A stretch of DNA of 64,000 nucleotides, taken from Sulfitobacter sp. (GTDB taxonomy: Bacteria > Pseudomonadota > Alphaproteobacteria > Rhodobacterales > Rhodobacteraceae). A model generated the notes under the pieces. That model worked only from the letters and a program-made list of their open reading frames with translations, made no database searches and was not told the origin of the DNA. The stretch lies in the NCBI GenBank assembly GCA_024637305.1, contig JAGXFI010000079.1:1-64000 (forward strand), in the 5' to 3' direction. The translations under genes were made by a program, and so were the position numbers. This document shows, piece after piece, positions 16,989-25,761 of this stretch (position 1 is the stretch's first letter; every line of letters starts with the position of its first letter).

Positions 16989-17449
16989 CTCGCTATTCTG
17001 AAGGTAAGGCAGCCTGATTGAGCGGCGTGTTTCGGTGGGCCTTCGTTTACTTCATGCGCTGCTTCGATGGTGTCCAGACAGTGCTGCCAGAATGTCAGCG
17101 CGCCGGGTGGCTCAGATGATACCCCGAGCATCCAGTCGCCACCCAATGCAAGAAAGATCATTTCTGCCGCGTCCGTCCCGAAACCGCGGTGCCGCCACTC
17201 AGGCCGTATCGTGAATTCCGCAAGCTCATGCGTCCCGTCCCCGTGCGTCCAGACAAGGGCAAAACCGATTGGCTCGGTCCCGAATTCGATAAGATAGGGA
17301 TGACGTCCCCTTTCGCGCCAGTAGCTGTCCAGTGTGACAGGTACATAGGGGGGGCCGTCCGGCAGTACTTCGGCAAAGTAGCTTCGGGCGATCGCGTCAA
17401 GCTCGGCGCGGCGGGTCTCGGGGATCTGGGTAATAGTCAGGCGCGTCAT
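16985..17449 (-). CDS. GNAT family N-acetyltransferase
   Basis: A 154-residue protein with a GNAT core. The acetyl-CoA loop is in the IRPEWRHRGFGTDAAEMIF region (Q/R-x-x-G-x-G/A type) and a C-terminal strand carries ALTFWQHCLDTI. The acceptor amine cannot be deduced. The gene overlaps the transporter ATPase gene (ATGA, 17446-17449) and the P1 peptidase gene (16985-16988), so it is made from the peptide uptake operon and may modify an imported amino compound. Confidence 0.8.
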   Translation of the reverse strand: MTRLTITQIPETRRAELDAIARSYFAEVLPDGPPYVPVTLDSYWRERGRHPYLIEFGTEPIGFALVWTHGDGTHELAEFTIRPEWRHRGFGTDAAEMIFLALGGDWMLGVSSEPPGALTFWQHCLDTIEAAHEVNEGPPKHAAQSGCLTFRIAR

Positions 17450-19041
17450 GCTGAATGTTTCAGTTGCGGAAGCACAGGTGCCGCGTCGATGAGGGCGCGG
17501 GTATAGGGGTGTTGCGGGTTGGTGAATACGTCTTCGGTGGCACCCTGTTCAACGATCTTGCCGGATTTCATCACCAAAACGCGGTCGGTGACGGTGCGCA
17601 CCACGCTAAGGTCGTGAGAGATGAACAGATAGGTCAGATCATAGGCGGCGCAAAGCTCTGCCAGGAGATCGAGGATTTGCGCACGCACGGAAACGTCGAG
17701 CGCGCTGACCGCTTCGTCAAAAAGAATGAGGTCCGGCCGGATGATTAGCGCGCGCGCAATGGCAATGCGCTGGCGCTGGCCGCCCGAGAATTCGTGGATA
17801 TATTTGTGAGCGTCCCGTGGCGTCAGCCCAACAGCTTGAAGGGCTTCGTCGATCGCGCGCACGCGGTCGGCACCTTCAGGCGGGTCGGGCAGCAGATGAA
17901 ATGGTTCCGTAATCAGGCGGTCGACGCGGTGGCGTGGATTGAAGCTGCCGAAGGGGTCCTGGAATACCACCTGCATGCGCCGGCGTACGGCGAGGTTGGG
18001 TTTGGTGCCGGTAAAGACTGGCTCCCCGCCCAGCGTAATGGTGCCGTGCTGGATCTGTTCCAGCCCGAGGATTGCCCGCGTCAGGGTGGATTTGCCGCAG
18101 CCGCTTTCCCCCACAAGGCCTAGGCGTTCACCGCGGTTCAGCGTGAAGCTGACATCGTCCACCGCGCGGAAACTGCCCGGCGCGCCGAAAAGCGTCAGAC
18201 GCGGGGTGCGGTAATCGCGTGATACGCTATTGACCTCCAGCAGCGGTGCGGGAGGCGGTGGCGCGGGCAGGGTCACTTGATGACCCGAAGCGGCAAACAG
18301 CATTCGGGTATAGGGGTGACGCATCTCTTTGAGCAGCGCCTGTGTTTCGCCAAGCTCCACGACTTCGCCATTGCGCATGACGACGATACGGTCGGCCATG
18401 TCGGCCACGACGGCCAGATCATGGGTTATCATCATCAGACCCATCCCGTCTTCGCGCGCAAGCCTTTCCAACAGATCGAGGATCTGCGCCTGGGTGGTCA
18501 CGTCCAGCGCCGTCGTCGGTTCGTCGGCAATCAGCAGACGGGGCTGCAATGCGATCGCCATTGCGATGACGACGCGCTGCCGCTGGCCGCCGGATAGTTC
18601 ATGTGGAAAGCGCGACAGCGGATACCTGTCGTTGGGCAGGCCAACCCGTTCGAGGGTCTGCGCCGCCTGTGCAAAGGCTTCGGATTTGGTGGTTTTTGTG
18701 TGGATCAGGATCGTCTCGGCCACTTGTGCGCCGATGGATTTAACCGGATTGAGGGCGGTCATCGGTTCCTGAAACACCATTCCGATGTCGTTGCCGCGAA
18801 TATTGCAAAGCTCGGATTCGGTAAGCTTGCAGAGATCCCGGTCCCCCAACATAATGCGGCCCGTGATGCTGGCCCCTTTGGGTAGCAACTGCATCGCGGC
18901 AAGGGCCGTCATGGATTTGCCCGACCCGCTCTCACCAGTGACGGCGATAATTTCGCCTGCGGCTATGTCAAATGTTACGCCCTTCAGAATCGGGAACTCA
19001 TGGATTGACATGTTCAGATTTTGGAGGCTGAGCAGCGTCAT
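17446..19041 (-). CDS. Peptide ABC transporter, fused double ATP-binding protein (DppD-DppF/GsiA type)
   Basis: The 531 residues hold two complete ABC ATPase cassettes. The first has Walker A GESGSGKS at about 36-43, LSGGQRQR and the Walker B LLIADEPTTALD. The second has GESGCGKST near 314, FSGGQRQRIAIARAL and LILFDEAVSALD. This is the fused form of the two ATPases that energise dipeptide/oligopeptide importers. It overlaps the DppC-type permease upstream (19038-19041) and the GNAT gene downstream. It belongs with the two permeases and the binding protein at 21496-22974. Confidence 0.93.
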   Translation of the reverse strand: MTLLSLQNLNMSIHEFPILKGVTFDIAAGEIIAVTGESGSGKSMTALAAMQLLPKGASITGRIMLGDRDLCKLTESELCNIRGNDIGMVFQEPMTALNPVKSIGAQVAETILIHTKTTKSEAFAQAAQTLERVGLPNDRYPLSRFPHELSGGQRQRVVIAMAIALQPRLLIADEPTTALDVTTQAQILDLLERLAREDGMGLMMITHDLAVVADMADRIVVMRNGEVVELGETQALLKEMRHPYTRMLFAASGHQVTLPAPPPPAPLLEVNSVSRDYRTPRLTLFGAPGSFRAVDDVSFTLNRGERLGLVGESGCGKSTLTRAILGLEQIQHGTITLGGEPVFTGTKPNLAVRRRMQVVFQDPFGSFNPRHRVDRLITEPFHLLPDPPEGADRVRAIDEALQAVGLTPRDAHKYIHEFSGGQRQRIAIARALIIRPDLILFDEAVSALDVSVRAQILDLLAELCAAYDLTYLFISHDLSVVRTVTDRVLVMKSGKIVEQGATEDVFTNPQHPYTRALIDAAPVLPQLKHSA

Positions 19042-19853
19042 ATGCGCGCCACCCTCAGACGCGGGTCGAGGTAGTCACGCAGGCCGTCGCCCATCAGGTT
19101 CAGCCCCAGCACCGTGAGGATGATGGCAAAGCCGGGCATCAGTGCCATGTGAGGCGCGATACTGACCATCGTTTGTGCATCCGCCAGCATGCGGCCCCAT
19201 GACGGTGTTGGCGGTTGCGCGCCAAGCCCGACATAGCTGAGGCCCGCCTCGGCCAGAATGCCAAGGCTGAATTGGATGGTGCCCTGCACGATCAGCAGGT
19301 TGGTGACGTTCGGCAGAATATGTTCCGCCGAGATACGCGCGGCGGATTTTCCGGCGACCCGCGCGGCAAGGATGAATTCGCGCTCCCACAAGCTCAGAGC
19401 AGCGCCACGGGTGATACGGGCGAATACGGGGATGTTGAAAATACCGATCGCAATGATCGCATTCACGGCACCCGCGCCGAAAATCGCCGTGATCAGGATG
19501 GCGATGACGAGAGACGGAAACGCAAAAACAAGGTCATTGCCGCGCATGATGATCTCGTCCAGCCAACTGCCGCGCCGCGCCGCAGCCCAAAGGCCCAGCG
19601 GGATCCCCAGACCCATGCCAATGCCAACGGCCACTAGCGCCACGGCAATGGATGTGCGCGCACCGACCATGATCATGCTGAGAATGTCCCGGCCAAAATG
19701 GTCCGTTCCCAGAAGACGCTTCATGTTCGGCGGTTGCAGTTTTTCCGGAATGTTCAGGGCCGTGTGATCGAACGGTGTCCAAACGAAGGACAAAAGCGCC
19801 GCAAAGACGAACACTGCAGTCAGCATGCCACCAAAAACAAGGTTGCGGGTCAT
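19038..19853 (-). CDS. Peptide ABC transporter permease (DppC type)
   Basis: The start is placed at 19853 (MTRNLVFGGML), giving 271 residues. Residues read further upstream are Arg/His/Pro-rich and unlike a permease. The protein has an N-terminal helix, the LLGTDHFGRDILS motif of DppC/OppC proteins, about six membrane spans and the EAA-type loop (REFILAARVAGKSAARISAEHILPN region) that docks to the ATPase. The start overlaps the DppB-type stop as ATGA. Confidence 0.93.
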   Translation of the reverse strand: MTRNLVFGGMLTAVFVFAALLSFVWTPFDHTALNIPEKLQPPNMKRLLGTDHFGRDILSMIMVGARTSIAVALVAVGIGMGLGIPLGLWAAARRGSWLDEIIMRGNDLVFAFPSLVIAILITAIFGAGAVNAIIAIGIFNIPVFARITRGAALSLWEREFILAARVAGKSAARISAEHILPNVTNLLIVQGTIQFSLGILAEAGLSYVGLGAQPPTPSWGRMLADAQTMVSIAPHMALMPGFAIILTVLGLNLMGDGLRDYLDPRLRVARI

Positions 19854-20815
19854 GCGCGGGACCTCAGGCGCGGGTCCACTGCGGCGTAGGCTAGATCGAC
19901 GAGGAAGTTCACCAGGATGACGGAAAAAACCAGCAGCATGACCACAGATTCCACGACAATGAGGTCCCGCGCAGAGATGGATTGAAACACCAGTCGACCG
20001 AGGCCGGGAAGGTAGAACACCTGTTCGATGATGATCGACCCCGCGAGAAGGAAGGAGAATTGCAGCCCGATGATGGTCAGTACGGGGATCAGCGCGTTGC
20101 GCACACCGTGCCGCCACAGGGCCTGGCGTGCAGTCAGCCCCTTGGCGCGGGCCGTGCGCATGAAATCTTCGCCCAGCACATCAAGCAGCGAGGACCGCAT
20201 GACCCGCGCAAGAATGGCAGCTTGCGGCAGGGCAAGGGCGATGGCGGGCAGGGTCAGCGAATGCAGACCCGCAAACAGCCCTTCGTCCCATCCGACGAAA
20301 CCCCCGGCAGAAAACCAGCGCAGATTGATCGCAAAGATCAGGACCAGCATCATCGCGAACCAGAAGTTTGGCACGGCGACACCCAGTTGCGTGGCACCCA
20401 TGACCCCGATATCGCCTGCCTGTCCGCGCCGCGCAGCAGCGTAGATGCCAGCCGGGAACGCGATCAGCGTTGACAGTGTCAGCGCGTAAAGTGCGAGCGG
20501 CAGCGACACCCACAAACGCGCACCGATCATTTCGGAAACCGGCGTGCGGTACGTATAGGAAGTGCCGAAATCACCCATCAGCATGCCGGAGGTCCAGGCC
20601 AGGTAGCGTTCGAGTTTCGGGACATCCAGACCCAATTCTGTGCGCAGCGCGGCCAGGGTTTCCGGTTGCGCATTCATGCCAAGCATGAACGAAGCGGGAT
20701 CGCCCGGTGCCACTTCGATCACGCCAAAAATTACCAGCGACGCGATGACGAGGCTGATGGCCAACGAAAAGATACGTTTGAGGGCATAGCGCAACATTCC
20801 TGCGAGATTAGGCAT
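19850..20815 (-). CDS. Peptide ABC transporter permease (DppB type)
   Basis: A 321-residue inner-membrane protein with the N-terminal helix MLRYALKRIFSLAIS and the family motif VIEVAPGDPASFMLG. About six membrane spans follow, with the EAA loop ARAKGLTARQALWRHGVRN and the terminal segment DLAYAAVDPRLR. The first ATG is at 20815, and an internal Met at 20797 is also possible. It is separated from its likely binding-protein gene (21496-22974, same strand) by the oppositely oriented HdeA-like gene, so its own promoter must lie within 20816-20962 or transcription reads through. Confidence 0.92.
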   Translation of the reverse strand: MPNLAGMLRYALKRIFSLAISLVIASLVIFGVIEVAPGDPASFMLGMNAQPETLAALRTELGLDVPKLERYLAWTSGMLMGDFGTSYTYRTPVSEMIGARLWVSLPLALYALTLSTLIAFPAGIYAAARRGQAGDIGVMGATQLGVAVPNFWFAMMLVLIFAINLRWFSAGGFVGWDEGLFAGLHSLTLPAIALALPQAAILARVMRSSLLDVLGEDFMRTARAKGLTARQALWRHGVRNALIPVLTIIGLQFSFLLAGSIIIEQVFYLPGLGRLVFQSISARDLIVVESVVMLLVFSVILVNFLVDLAYAAVDPRLRSRA

Positions 20816-20880
20816 GTGTTGCGGTGCGGTCCAGAGCGGACGTCAATATCCCTGAGCGAATTCAAAAGACATGAGAATTT

Positions 20881-20892
20881 CGATCATGATCG
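20881..20892. promoter_or_regulatory. Perfect 12-bp palindrome upstream of the HdeA-like gene
   Basis: CGATCATGATCG lies in the gap between the divergent DppB-type and HdeA-like genes, 8 bases before the GGAAC element. It is a possible binding site for a regulator of either gene, though a palindrome of this length could be chance. Confidence 0.35.
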
Positions 20893-20899
20893 CTGTCGT

Positions 20900-20924
20900 G
20901 GAACCATCTTTGAAATGTCGCGTT
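20900..20924 (+). promoter_or_regulatory. EcfG-type general stress promoter
   Basis: GGAAC (20900-20904), a 16-base spacer, then CGTT (20921-20924). This matches the alphaproteobacterial EcfG/sigma-EcfG consensus GGAAC-N16/17-CGTT. The expected transcript start would be near 20931, about 30 bases before the HdeA-like ATG at 20963. Confidence 0.65.
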
Positions 20925-20962
20925 GTTCCTGCAACGACAAACTAGACTACTGGAGAATAAAC

Positions 20963-21376
20963 ATGACAAATTTCTTTAAGACCACCGCCGTCGCAGCCGT
21001 TTTGGCAGCAGCATCTGTATCCTCGCCGGCATTCGCGGCTGCTCACATGGACCTGAATTCCATGACTTGCGAGCAATACAATCAATTGAACGGTGCCGAG
21101 CGTGACAAGGTCGCGGTCATGGCAATTGCAGAGTTGAATGACAACGCGCAGCCAACCGAAGGCACGGCCACGGCGACAGACGACTCGATCGGTACGACGG
21201 CCGAGGAAAGCAACTCGGCAGTTTCCGAAGGTTCCGCCACGGCGACCACTATTGCAAACGCCGACGATGACCTTACTCGTTTTGCCGAAGAAATCCGCGT
21301 TCTGAACCGGACTTGTTCGCGCAACTGGGATGCGATGGTTACCGAAGCCGCAGCAGGCCAGTTCGGCACACGCTAA
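20963..21376 (+). CDS. Small secreted HdeA-like protein
   Basis: The start is at 20963 with TGGAG 8 bases upstream. A Sec signal peptide (about 1-25, cut after AFAA) precedes a mature part of about 112 residues. Two cysteines, one in MTCEQYNQL and one in NRTCSRNWD, bracket the mature chain as in HdeA/HdeB acid-stress chaperones, where they form one disulfide. The middle (about 70-105) is rich in Thr, Ala, Ser and acidic residues and is longer than in E. coli HdeA. The EcfG-type promoter supports a role in stress. HdeA assignment is tentative. Confidence 0.65.
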   Translation: MTNFFKTTAVAAVLAAASVSSPAFAAAHMDLNSMTCEQYNQLNGAERDKVAVMAIAELNDNAQPTEGTATATDDSIGTTAEESNSAVSEGSATATTIANADDDLTRFAEEIRVLNRTCSRNWDAMVTEAAAGQFGTR

Positions 21377-21398
21377 TTGGCACTGATGCTTAATGATG

Positions 21399-21428
21399 AG
21401 CGCGGATACGAGAGTGTCCGCGCTTTTT
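21399..21428 (+). terminator. Intrinsic terminator of the HdeA-like gene
   Basis: The stem AGCGCGGATAC / GTGTCCGCGCT (21399-21409, 21414-21424; one G-T pair) closes a GAGA tetraloop and runs into TTTTT. It lies 22 bases after the stop codon. Confidence 0.85.
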
Positions 21429-21456
21429 CGTGTGTCATAAAGCGAAGCCAAATCGG

Positions 21457-21487
21457 AAAACAGGCTCCCGCGTGCTGCGGGAGCCTG
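21457..21487 (-). terminator. Intrinsic terminator of the peptide-binding protein gene
   Basis: Perfect 11-bp stem CAGGCTCCCGC / GCGGGAGCCTG (21461-21471, 21477-21487) with a 5-base loop. On the minus strand it is followed by TTTTCC. It lies just beyond the SBP stop, so it would end that transcript before the HdeA-like gene. Confidence 0.8.
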
Positions 21488-21495
21488 TTATGGGA

Positions 21496-22974
21496 TCAGT
21501 CAGCCCAGCTGACGCCTGTCAGGTCCGTTGCCTGTGTCGGTGCGTTGGACCACAGCCCCTGCACGCCTGTTTTTGCCACCGAAAGAGCGGCAAGTTGGAA
21601 CAGATATCCGTTCACGTAATCATCCGCGATCATGCGCTGCGCGTCTGCCATAAGCGTGTTGCGGGTTTCAGGATCCGTCGTTTCGTTCAGTTTGGTCATC
21701 AGTGCCTGAAATTCCGGGTTGTCGTATTGGAAATAGTAGTCCGGATTGGCGTAGATGCCGATGTCCATAGGTTCGGTATGGGACACGATGGTCAGACCAA
21801 AATCCTTGCCCTTGAAGACCGATTCCAGCCACTGCGCCCATTCGACGTTTGTGATGTTGGCAGTGATCCCCACCTCGGCCAGTTGCGACGCGATGATTTC
21901 GCCCCCGCGACGGGCATAAGACGGCGGCGGAAGGTACAGCGTTGTTTCAAATCCGTCCGGAAACCCTGCTTCGGCCAGGAGCGCTTTGGATTTTTCGGGA
22001 TCAAAGACGCTTTGCCCGGTAAGGTCAACATAAGCAGGATTATGCGGTGCGAAATGCGTCCCGATGGGCGTGCCATAACCGAACATGGCACCGTCGATGA
22101 TTGCCTGTCTGTTGATGGCACGAGCGACAGCTTGGCGAACCTTGATGTTGTCGAAGGGGGCGACCTTGTTGTTCATCGCGAGAATCGTCTCGCCCTCGGT
22201 CGACCCGACGAGCACCTGAAAGCGCGGGTCGGCTTCGAACTGCGGTAGGTTCTCCGGGGCGGGAAAGCCACTGAAGACGTCGACGTCTTCGGCCATAACG
22301 GACGCAAAAGCGGCGGTCGGGTCGGAGATGAATTTGAATGTCACATCCGCGAGGTTGGCAGGCGTTCCCCAATAAGCGGGGTTGCGGGACAGTTTGATGT
22401 TGTCGCCCTGCGTCCAGCTGTCGAATTTGAAGGCACCCGTCCCGATAGGTGTCTGTTTGATCTGGTCGATGGATTCAGGTGCCACGATCACTGCATCGCC
22501 CCATGCCAGGTTGAAGAGGAACTGACCGTTAGGTTTGTCCAACGTCACCTTGACTGTTTGCGGGTCGACCGCCTCGACCGATGTGATGCCGTCAAAGAGC
22601 GCCTTTTGCGCGTTCACGCTGTCCTCGGCGCGGGCGCGATCAAGGGTGAACACCACGTCTTCGGCGTCCATCGTGGTGCCGTCGTGGAAAGTTACGCCGT
22701 CGCGGAGCTTGAAAGTATAGACCGTCCCGTCGTCGCTGATTTCCCAGCTTTTCGCGAGACCCGCCACGACGGAACCGTCGCCCATGAAGCGGGTAAGCCC
22801 CTCGAACACATTCGAATAGAGAACCGAATCGATAGCCCCGGCTGCGGCGCTGGTCGGATCGAGATGCGGCGGCTCAAGCTGCATTGCAACGGTGATATCG
22901 TCCTTTGCCAACGCGCTTCCAGCTACGAGAGCAGCGGTGGCGGTGCCAATCAGAAGGTGTCGAATGAGTTTCAC
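21496..22974 (-). CDS. Peptide ABC transporter substrate-binding protein (SBP_bac_5)
   Basis: The 492-residue periplasmic binding protein has a Sec signal peptide (about 1-23, cut after GSALA). Family 5 features follow: AKSWEISDDGTVYTFKLRDGVTFHDG, TPIGTGAFKFDSWTQGD and a C-terminal hinge region. There is no lipobox Cys. It would deliver di- or oligopeptides, or similar amphipathic compounds, to the permeases at 19038-20815. It follows the M20 deacylase gene by about 109 bases, with a hairpin at 23063-23085 between them, and ends in a strong terminator. Confidence 0.93.
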   Translation of the reverse strand: MKLIRHLLIGTATAALVAGSALAKDDITVAMQLEPPHLDPTSAAAGAIDSVLYSNVFEGLTRFMGDGSVVAGLAKSWEISDDGTVYTFKLRDGVTFHDGTTMDAEDVVFTLDRARAEDSVNAQKALFDGITSVEAVDPQTVKVTLDKPNGQFLFNLAWGDAVIVAPESIDQIKQTPIGTGAFKFDSWTQGDNIKLSRNPAYWGTPANLADVTFKFISDPTAAFASVMAEDVDVFSGFPAPENLPQFEADPRFQVLVGSTEGETILAMNNKVAPFDNIKVRQAVARAINRQAIIDGAMFGYGTPIGTHFAPHNPAYVDLTGQSVFDPEKSKALLAEAGFPDGFETTLYLPPPSYARRGGEIIASQLAEVGITANITNVEWAQWLESVFKGKDFGLTIVSHTEPMDIGIYANPDYYFQYDNPEFQALMTKLNETTDPETRNTLMADAQRMIADDYVNGYLFQLAALSVAKTGVQGLWSNAPTQATDLTGVSWAD

Positions 22975-23062
22975 GGTGGTCTCCCCTTTGTCATTATTCG
23001 AAGGCTAGCCGCTGGCGCGCAATCTGGCTAGATAGCGCGTTTGCCAAACCGGCGCGTCTCAG

Positions 23063-23085
23063 AGCGCCTGACAGATACAGGCGCT
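23063..23085 (-). other. Intercistronic hairpin between M20 deacylase and binding-protein genes
   Basis: A perfect 8-bp inverted repeat AGCGCCTG / CAGGCGCT with a 7-base loop overlaps the last bases of the M20 stop codon. With no T-run it is more likely an RNA-processing or stability element than a full terminator. Confidence 0.35.
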
Positions 23086-24361
23086 AATTTTTGGGGAGCA
23101 GTAGCGTCTCCAACGCGGCACCCATGACCTTGGCGCTGTCGATCATGTCTTCGACGCCGATCCATTCGTCGGGTTTATGAGCCAATTCAAGCACACCGGG
23201 GCCATAGGCTATGCAGTTCTTCAGCTTGCCGATGCGGTCGATATGTTTTTGGTCGTAGGTGCCGGGCGACGCGACATATTGGGGCGCTTTGCCCATCACG
23301 TCCTGTATCGCGCGGGCGACCGTCTGGACGACAGGTGCATCACGGTCGGTCATCGAGGGCAGAACGCTGTTCAGTTCCGTCAGTACATATTCGAAATCGG
23401 CGCGGCTGGTGCGCAGACCTTCCAGAAGGGCAGTGACCTCATCACGAACCTGGTCGAGCGGTTCTTCGACCAGAAAACGGCGGTCGATCACGATTCGGCA
23501 ACTGTCAGGGACACAATGGGCTGGCAGGCCGTCGAAATCGGCGTCGTTTTCCCGCTGGCCGCCGTGGATCGAGTTTATGTTCATGGTGGAGCTTCGCGCG
23601 CCTTCGGGGACGACCGGCATATCCGTGGTACGCGATGCCATTGCGGGAAAGAGTTTGGACTCGAATTCACTAAGAACCGCACCCATGTGCCGCACTGCGC
23701 AATCCCCGAGAAAGGGCATGGAGCCGTGCGCAATTTCGCCCTTGGTCTCGATTTCCGCCCACCAGCCGCCGCGGTGTCCAAGACAGATGCGGTCCTTGTT
23801 GAGAGGTTCCGGAATGATGACATGCTGAACCCGCGCGGGATCGAAATAGCCTTTTTCCGCAAGGTAGGCGACGCCGCCATAGCCGCCGGATTCTTCGTCC
23901 GCCGTGCCGGAAATCTCGATAGCACCGGCGAATTCCGGATGCGTTTCGATGAATGCTTCGGCTGCGATGATTGATGCGGCGAGCCCGCCTTTCATGTCGC
24001 AGGCACCGCGACCATAGATCTTGCCGTCCTTGAGTTCCGCGCCGAAAGGGTCGGTCGTCCAGCCGTGGCCGACCTCGACGACATCGGTGTGGCTGTTGAA
24101 ATGCACGCAGTCGCCTTTGTGCGTACCGGACCGACGGGCGACGATGTTCCATCGGGGATATTTTGCGCTGTCTCCGGGCGTCCCGTGGGCGCGGATCAGC
24201 TCCGTCTCGAACCCGTGCGCTTTCAGACGGCGATCAAGATATTCGCAGATCGCGCGATAGTCCTGCCCGGGGGGGTTCAGCGTGGGGATGCGGATGAGGT
24301 CTTGTGTAAGCGCAACGAGATCGTCGCGTTTCTGAGCGATGGCGTCGGAGAGATGTGTCAT
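23084..24361 (-). CDS. M20 family deacylase (ArgE/DapE type)
   Basis: A 425-residue metallo-hydrolase. Metal and catalytic features are FNSHTDVVEVG (His and Asp), YGRGACDMKGG (bridging Asp) and TADEESGGYGG (Glu pair), with the dimerisation domain in the middle and a C-terminal His motif region. This group includes acetylornithine deacetylase and succinyl-diaminopimelate desuccinylase. Here the neighbours are a PLP enzyme and a peptide importer, so deacylation of an imported N-acyl amino acid or peptide is more likely than arginine or lysine synthesis. It lies 9 bases downstream of the aminotransferase gene. Confidence 0.88.
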   Translation of the reverse strand: MTHLSDAIAQKRDDLVALTQDLIRIPTLNPPGQDYRAICEYLDRRLKAHGFETELIRAHGTPGDSAKYPRWNIVARRSGTHKGDCVHFNSHTDVVEVGHGWTTDPFGAELKDGKIYGRGACDMKGGLAASIIAAEAFIETHPEFAGAIEISGTADEESGGYGGVAYLAEKGYFDPARVQHVIIPEPLNKDRICLGHRGGWWAEIETKGEIAHGSMPFLGDCAVRHMGAVLSEFESKLFPAMASRTTDMPVVPEGARSSTMNINSIHGGQRENDADFDGLPAHCVPDSCRIVIDRRFLVEEPLDQVRDEVTALLEGLRTSRADFEYVLTELNSVLPSMTDRDAPVVQTVARAIQDVMGKAPQYVASPGTYDQKHIDRIGKLKNCIAYGPGVLELAHKPDEWIGVEDMIDSAKVMGAALETLLLPKN

Positions 24362-24370
24362 GAGATCATC

Positions 24371-25609
24371 CTAAGCGAAGTCTTTCATCGCGGCCAGCAG
24401 GGCGGAAACTTCTTCGAGCGTGTTGTAGTGGCAAAGCGACACGCGGACTGCGGCGTCCAATCCGAGGGGTGTGAGGATATTGCCGGAATAATGGTCAGCC
24501 TTTCGGATGTGGGTCCGGATGCCCTGATCGTTCAGCTTGGTCACGATCTCTGCTGCTGGCACGTGGTCGAGCGCGAAACAGACCAGACCCTCGCGGCCGG
24601 GATTGTCGATGCCGCCAAGGATCGTAACGCCCGGCAATTCGGCCAGGCCGGGCAGGTTGCCGGTGCCATGGATCAGAGCTTGGGTGAGGAAGTGTTCGTG
24701 TTCGTGGATCGCTTTGCCCGCAGCTTCGATGCGCGCGCGCGGGGTCTTGGCGTCGCTGCCGAGCCAATCGAAATAGGCAACCACGTCAGAGAAGGTGGCA
24801 TAGGCCCCGGTGTCGCGGGTGCCCATTTCCCAATTGCCTTCAGGCCCGTCCTTGAGCGTCTCGATCGGCAGGGACGACAGGCGATCAGATGCCCATGCCA
24901 CGCCGTATCCGTGCCGGGAAAATACCTTGTAGGGCGACACGACATAGCCGTCGATATCGTAAGCGTCGATGTCGATCCGTCCGTGGCTTGCGTGCTGAAT
25001 GCCGTCAACAAAGATGACCGCGTCCGGCGACACCGCGCGGACAGCAGCAGCAATGGCGGCCACATCATTGGCGATCCCGGTGACGGGAGAGGTATGCAGG
25101 ATCGTGGCCACGCGCACGTCCGGCGTCATCAGCGCGGCATAGGCTTCGGCGGTGACGCCGCCCGTGGCATTGTCATGCTGCACGTTGATGTAGCTTTTGT
25201 CCGCCATCTTTGCCCAATGCAACGCGGCGCTTCGCGAGGCGGGATGCTCTACGGAACTGCCGATGACGCTGCCGTCGGGCGTCCCCATGATCGCCGTGCG
25301 AATCAGACGGAACGACAGCTCTGTTCCGCTTTCGCCGACAAAGAACTGGCCTGTGGATGCGCCGAAAAACCTGTGCATGTCTTGCTTGGCCTGACGGATG
25401 ATCTCGACCAGCGCTTTGGCTGCCGGGTTGTCGCGGCCCTGGTTGTCGGGAATCGCCGCAAACTTTCCCGAGGTGGCCACGACCGAATTCAACGTGAGCG
25501 CACCCCCCGCGTTCTCGAAAAATATCCGCGGCCCCTGAAACGGGCAGCTGTCCACATGGGCAAAGCGGCTGCGGATGTCTTGCATCAATGGGGGGGCGAA
25601 ATGGGTCAT
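24371..25609 (-). CDS. Class V aminotransferase-fold PLP enzyme
   Basis: The start is at 25609 (MTHFAPPLMQDIRSRF), with AAGGAC upstream, giving 412 residues. It has the cysteine desulfurase/kynureninase-like fold: FFENAGGALT near the N-terminus, AVSPDAVIFVDGIQHASHGRI with the cofactor Asp, and the Schiff-base Lys in SPYKVFSRHGYGVAW. It could be a lyase, desulfurase or racemase-like enzyme, and the substrate cannot be assigned. It heads the minus-strand run with the M20 deacylase and the peptide-binding protein, suggesting processing of an imported amino acid derivative. Divergent from the BrkB-family gene. Confidence 0.85.
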   Translation of the reverse strand: MTHFAPPLMQDIRSRFAHVDSCPFQGPRIFFENAGGALTLNSVVATSGKFAAIPDNQGRDNPAAKALVEIIRQAKQDMHRFFGASTGQFFVGESGTELSFRLIRTAIMGTPDGSVIGSSVEHPASRSAALHWAKMADKSYINVQHDNATGGVTAEAYAALMTPDVRVATILHTSPVTGIANDVAAIAAAVRAVSPDAVIFVDGIQHASHGRIDIDAYDIDGYVVSPYKVFSRHGYGVAWASDRLSSLPIETLKDGPEGNWEMGTRDTGAYATFSDVVAYFDWLGSDAKTPRARIEAAGKAIHEHEHFLTQALIHGTGNLPGLAELPGVTILGGIDNPGREGLVCFALDHVPAAEIVTKLNDQGIRTHIRKADHYSGNILTPLGLDAAVRVSLCHYNTLEEVSALLAAMKDFA

Positions 25610-25761
25610 GCTGTTGTCCTTTGTCCCGACCGTCGCATCATTGCGGATCGTTTGGGCCGTGCAAGGTGATTTCACCTCAAAAATCGAAATATTTCCGGCC
25701 CCTTGTTGCGCGCGCCGGTGCAGCGTGCTGTGTTGAACGAACCCGTGGGAAGGCGAAGATA

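Noticed and set aside
20666-20962. Upstream extension of the HdeA-like frame to 20666
   Set aside because: The extra residues precede a clear signal peptide and ribosome-binding site at 20951-20963 and overlap the DppB gene on the other strand.
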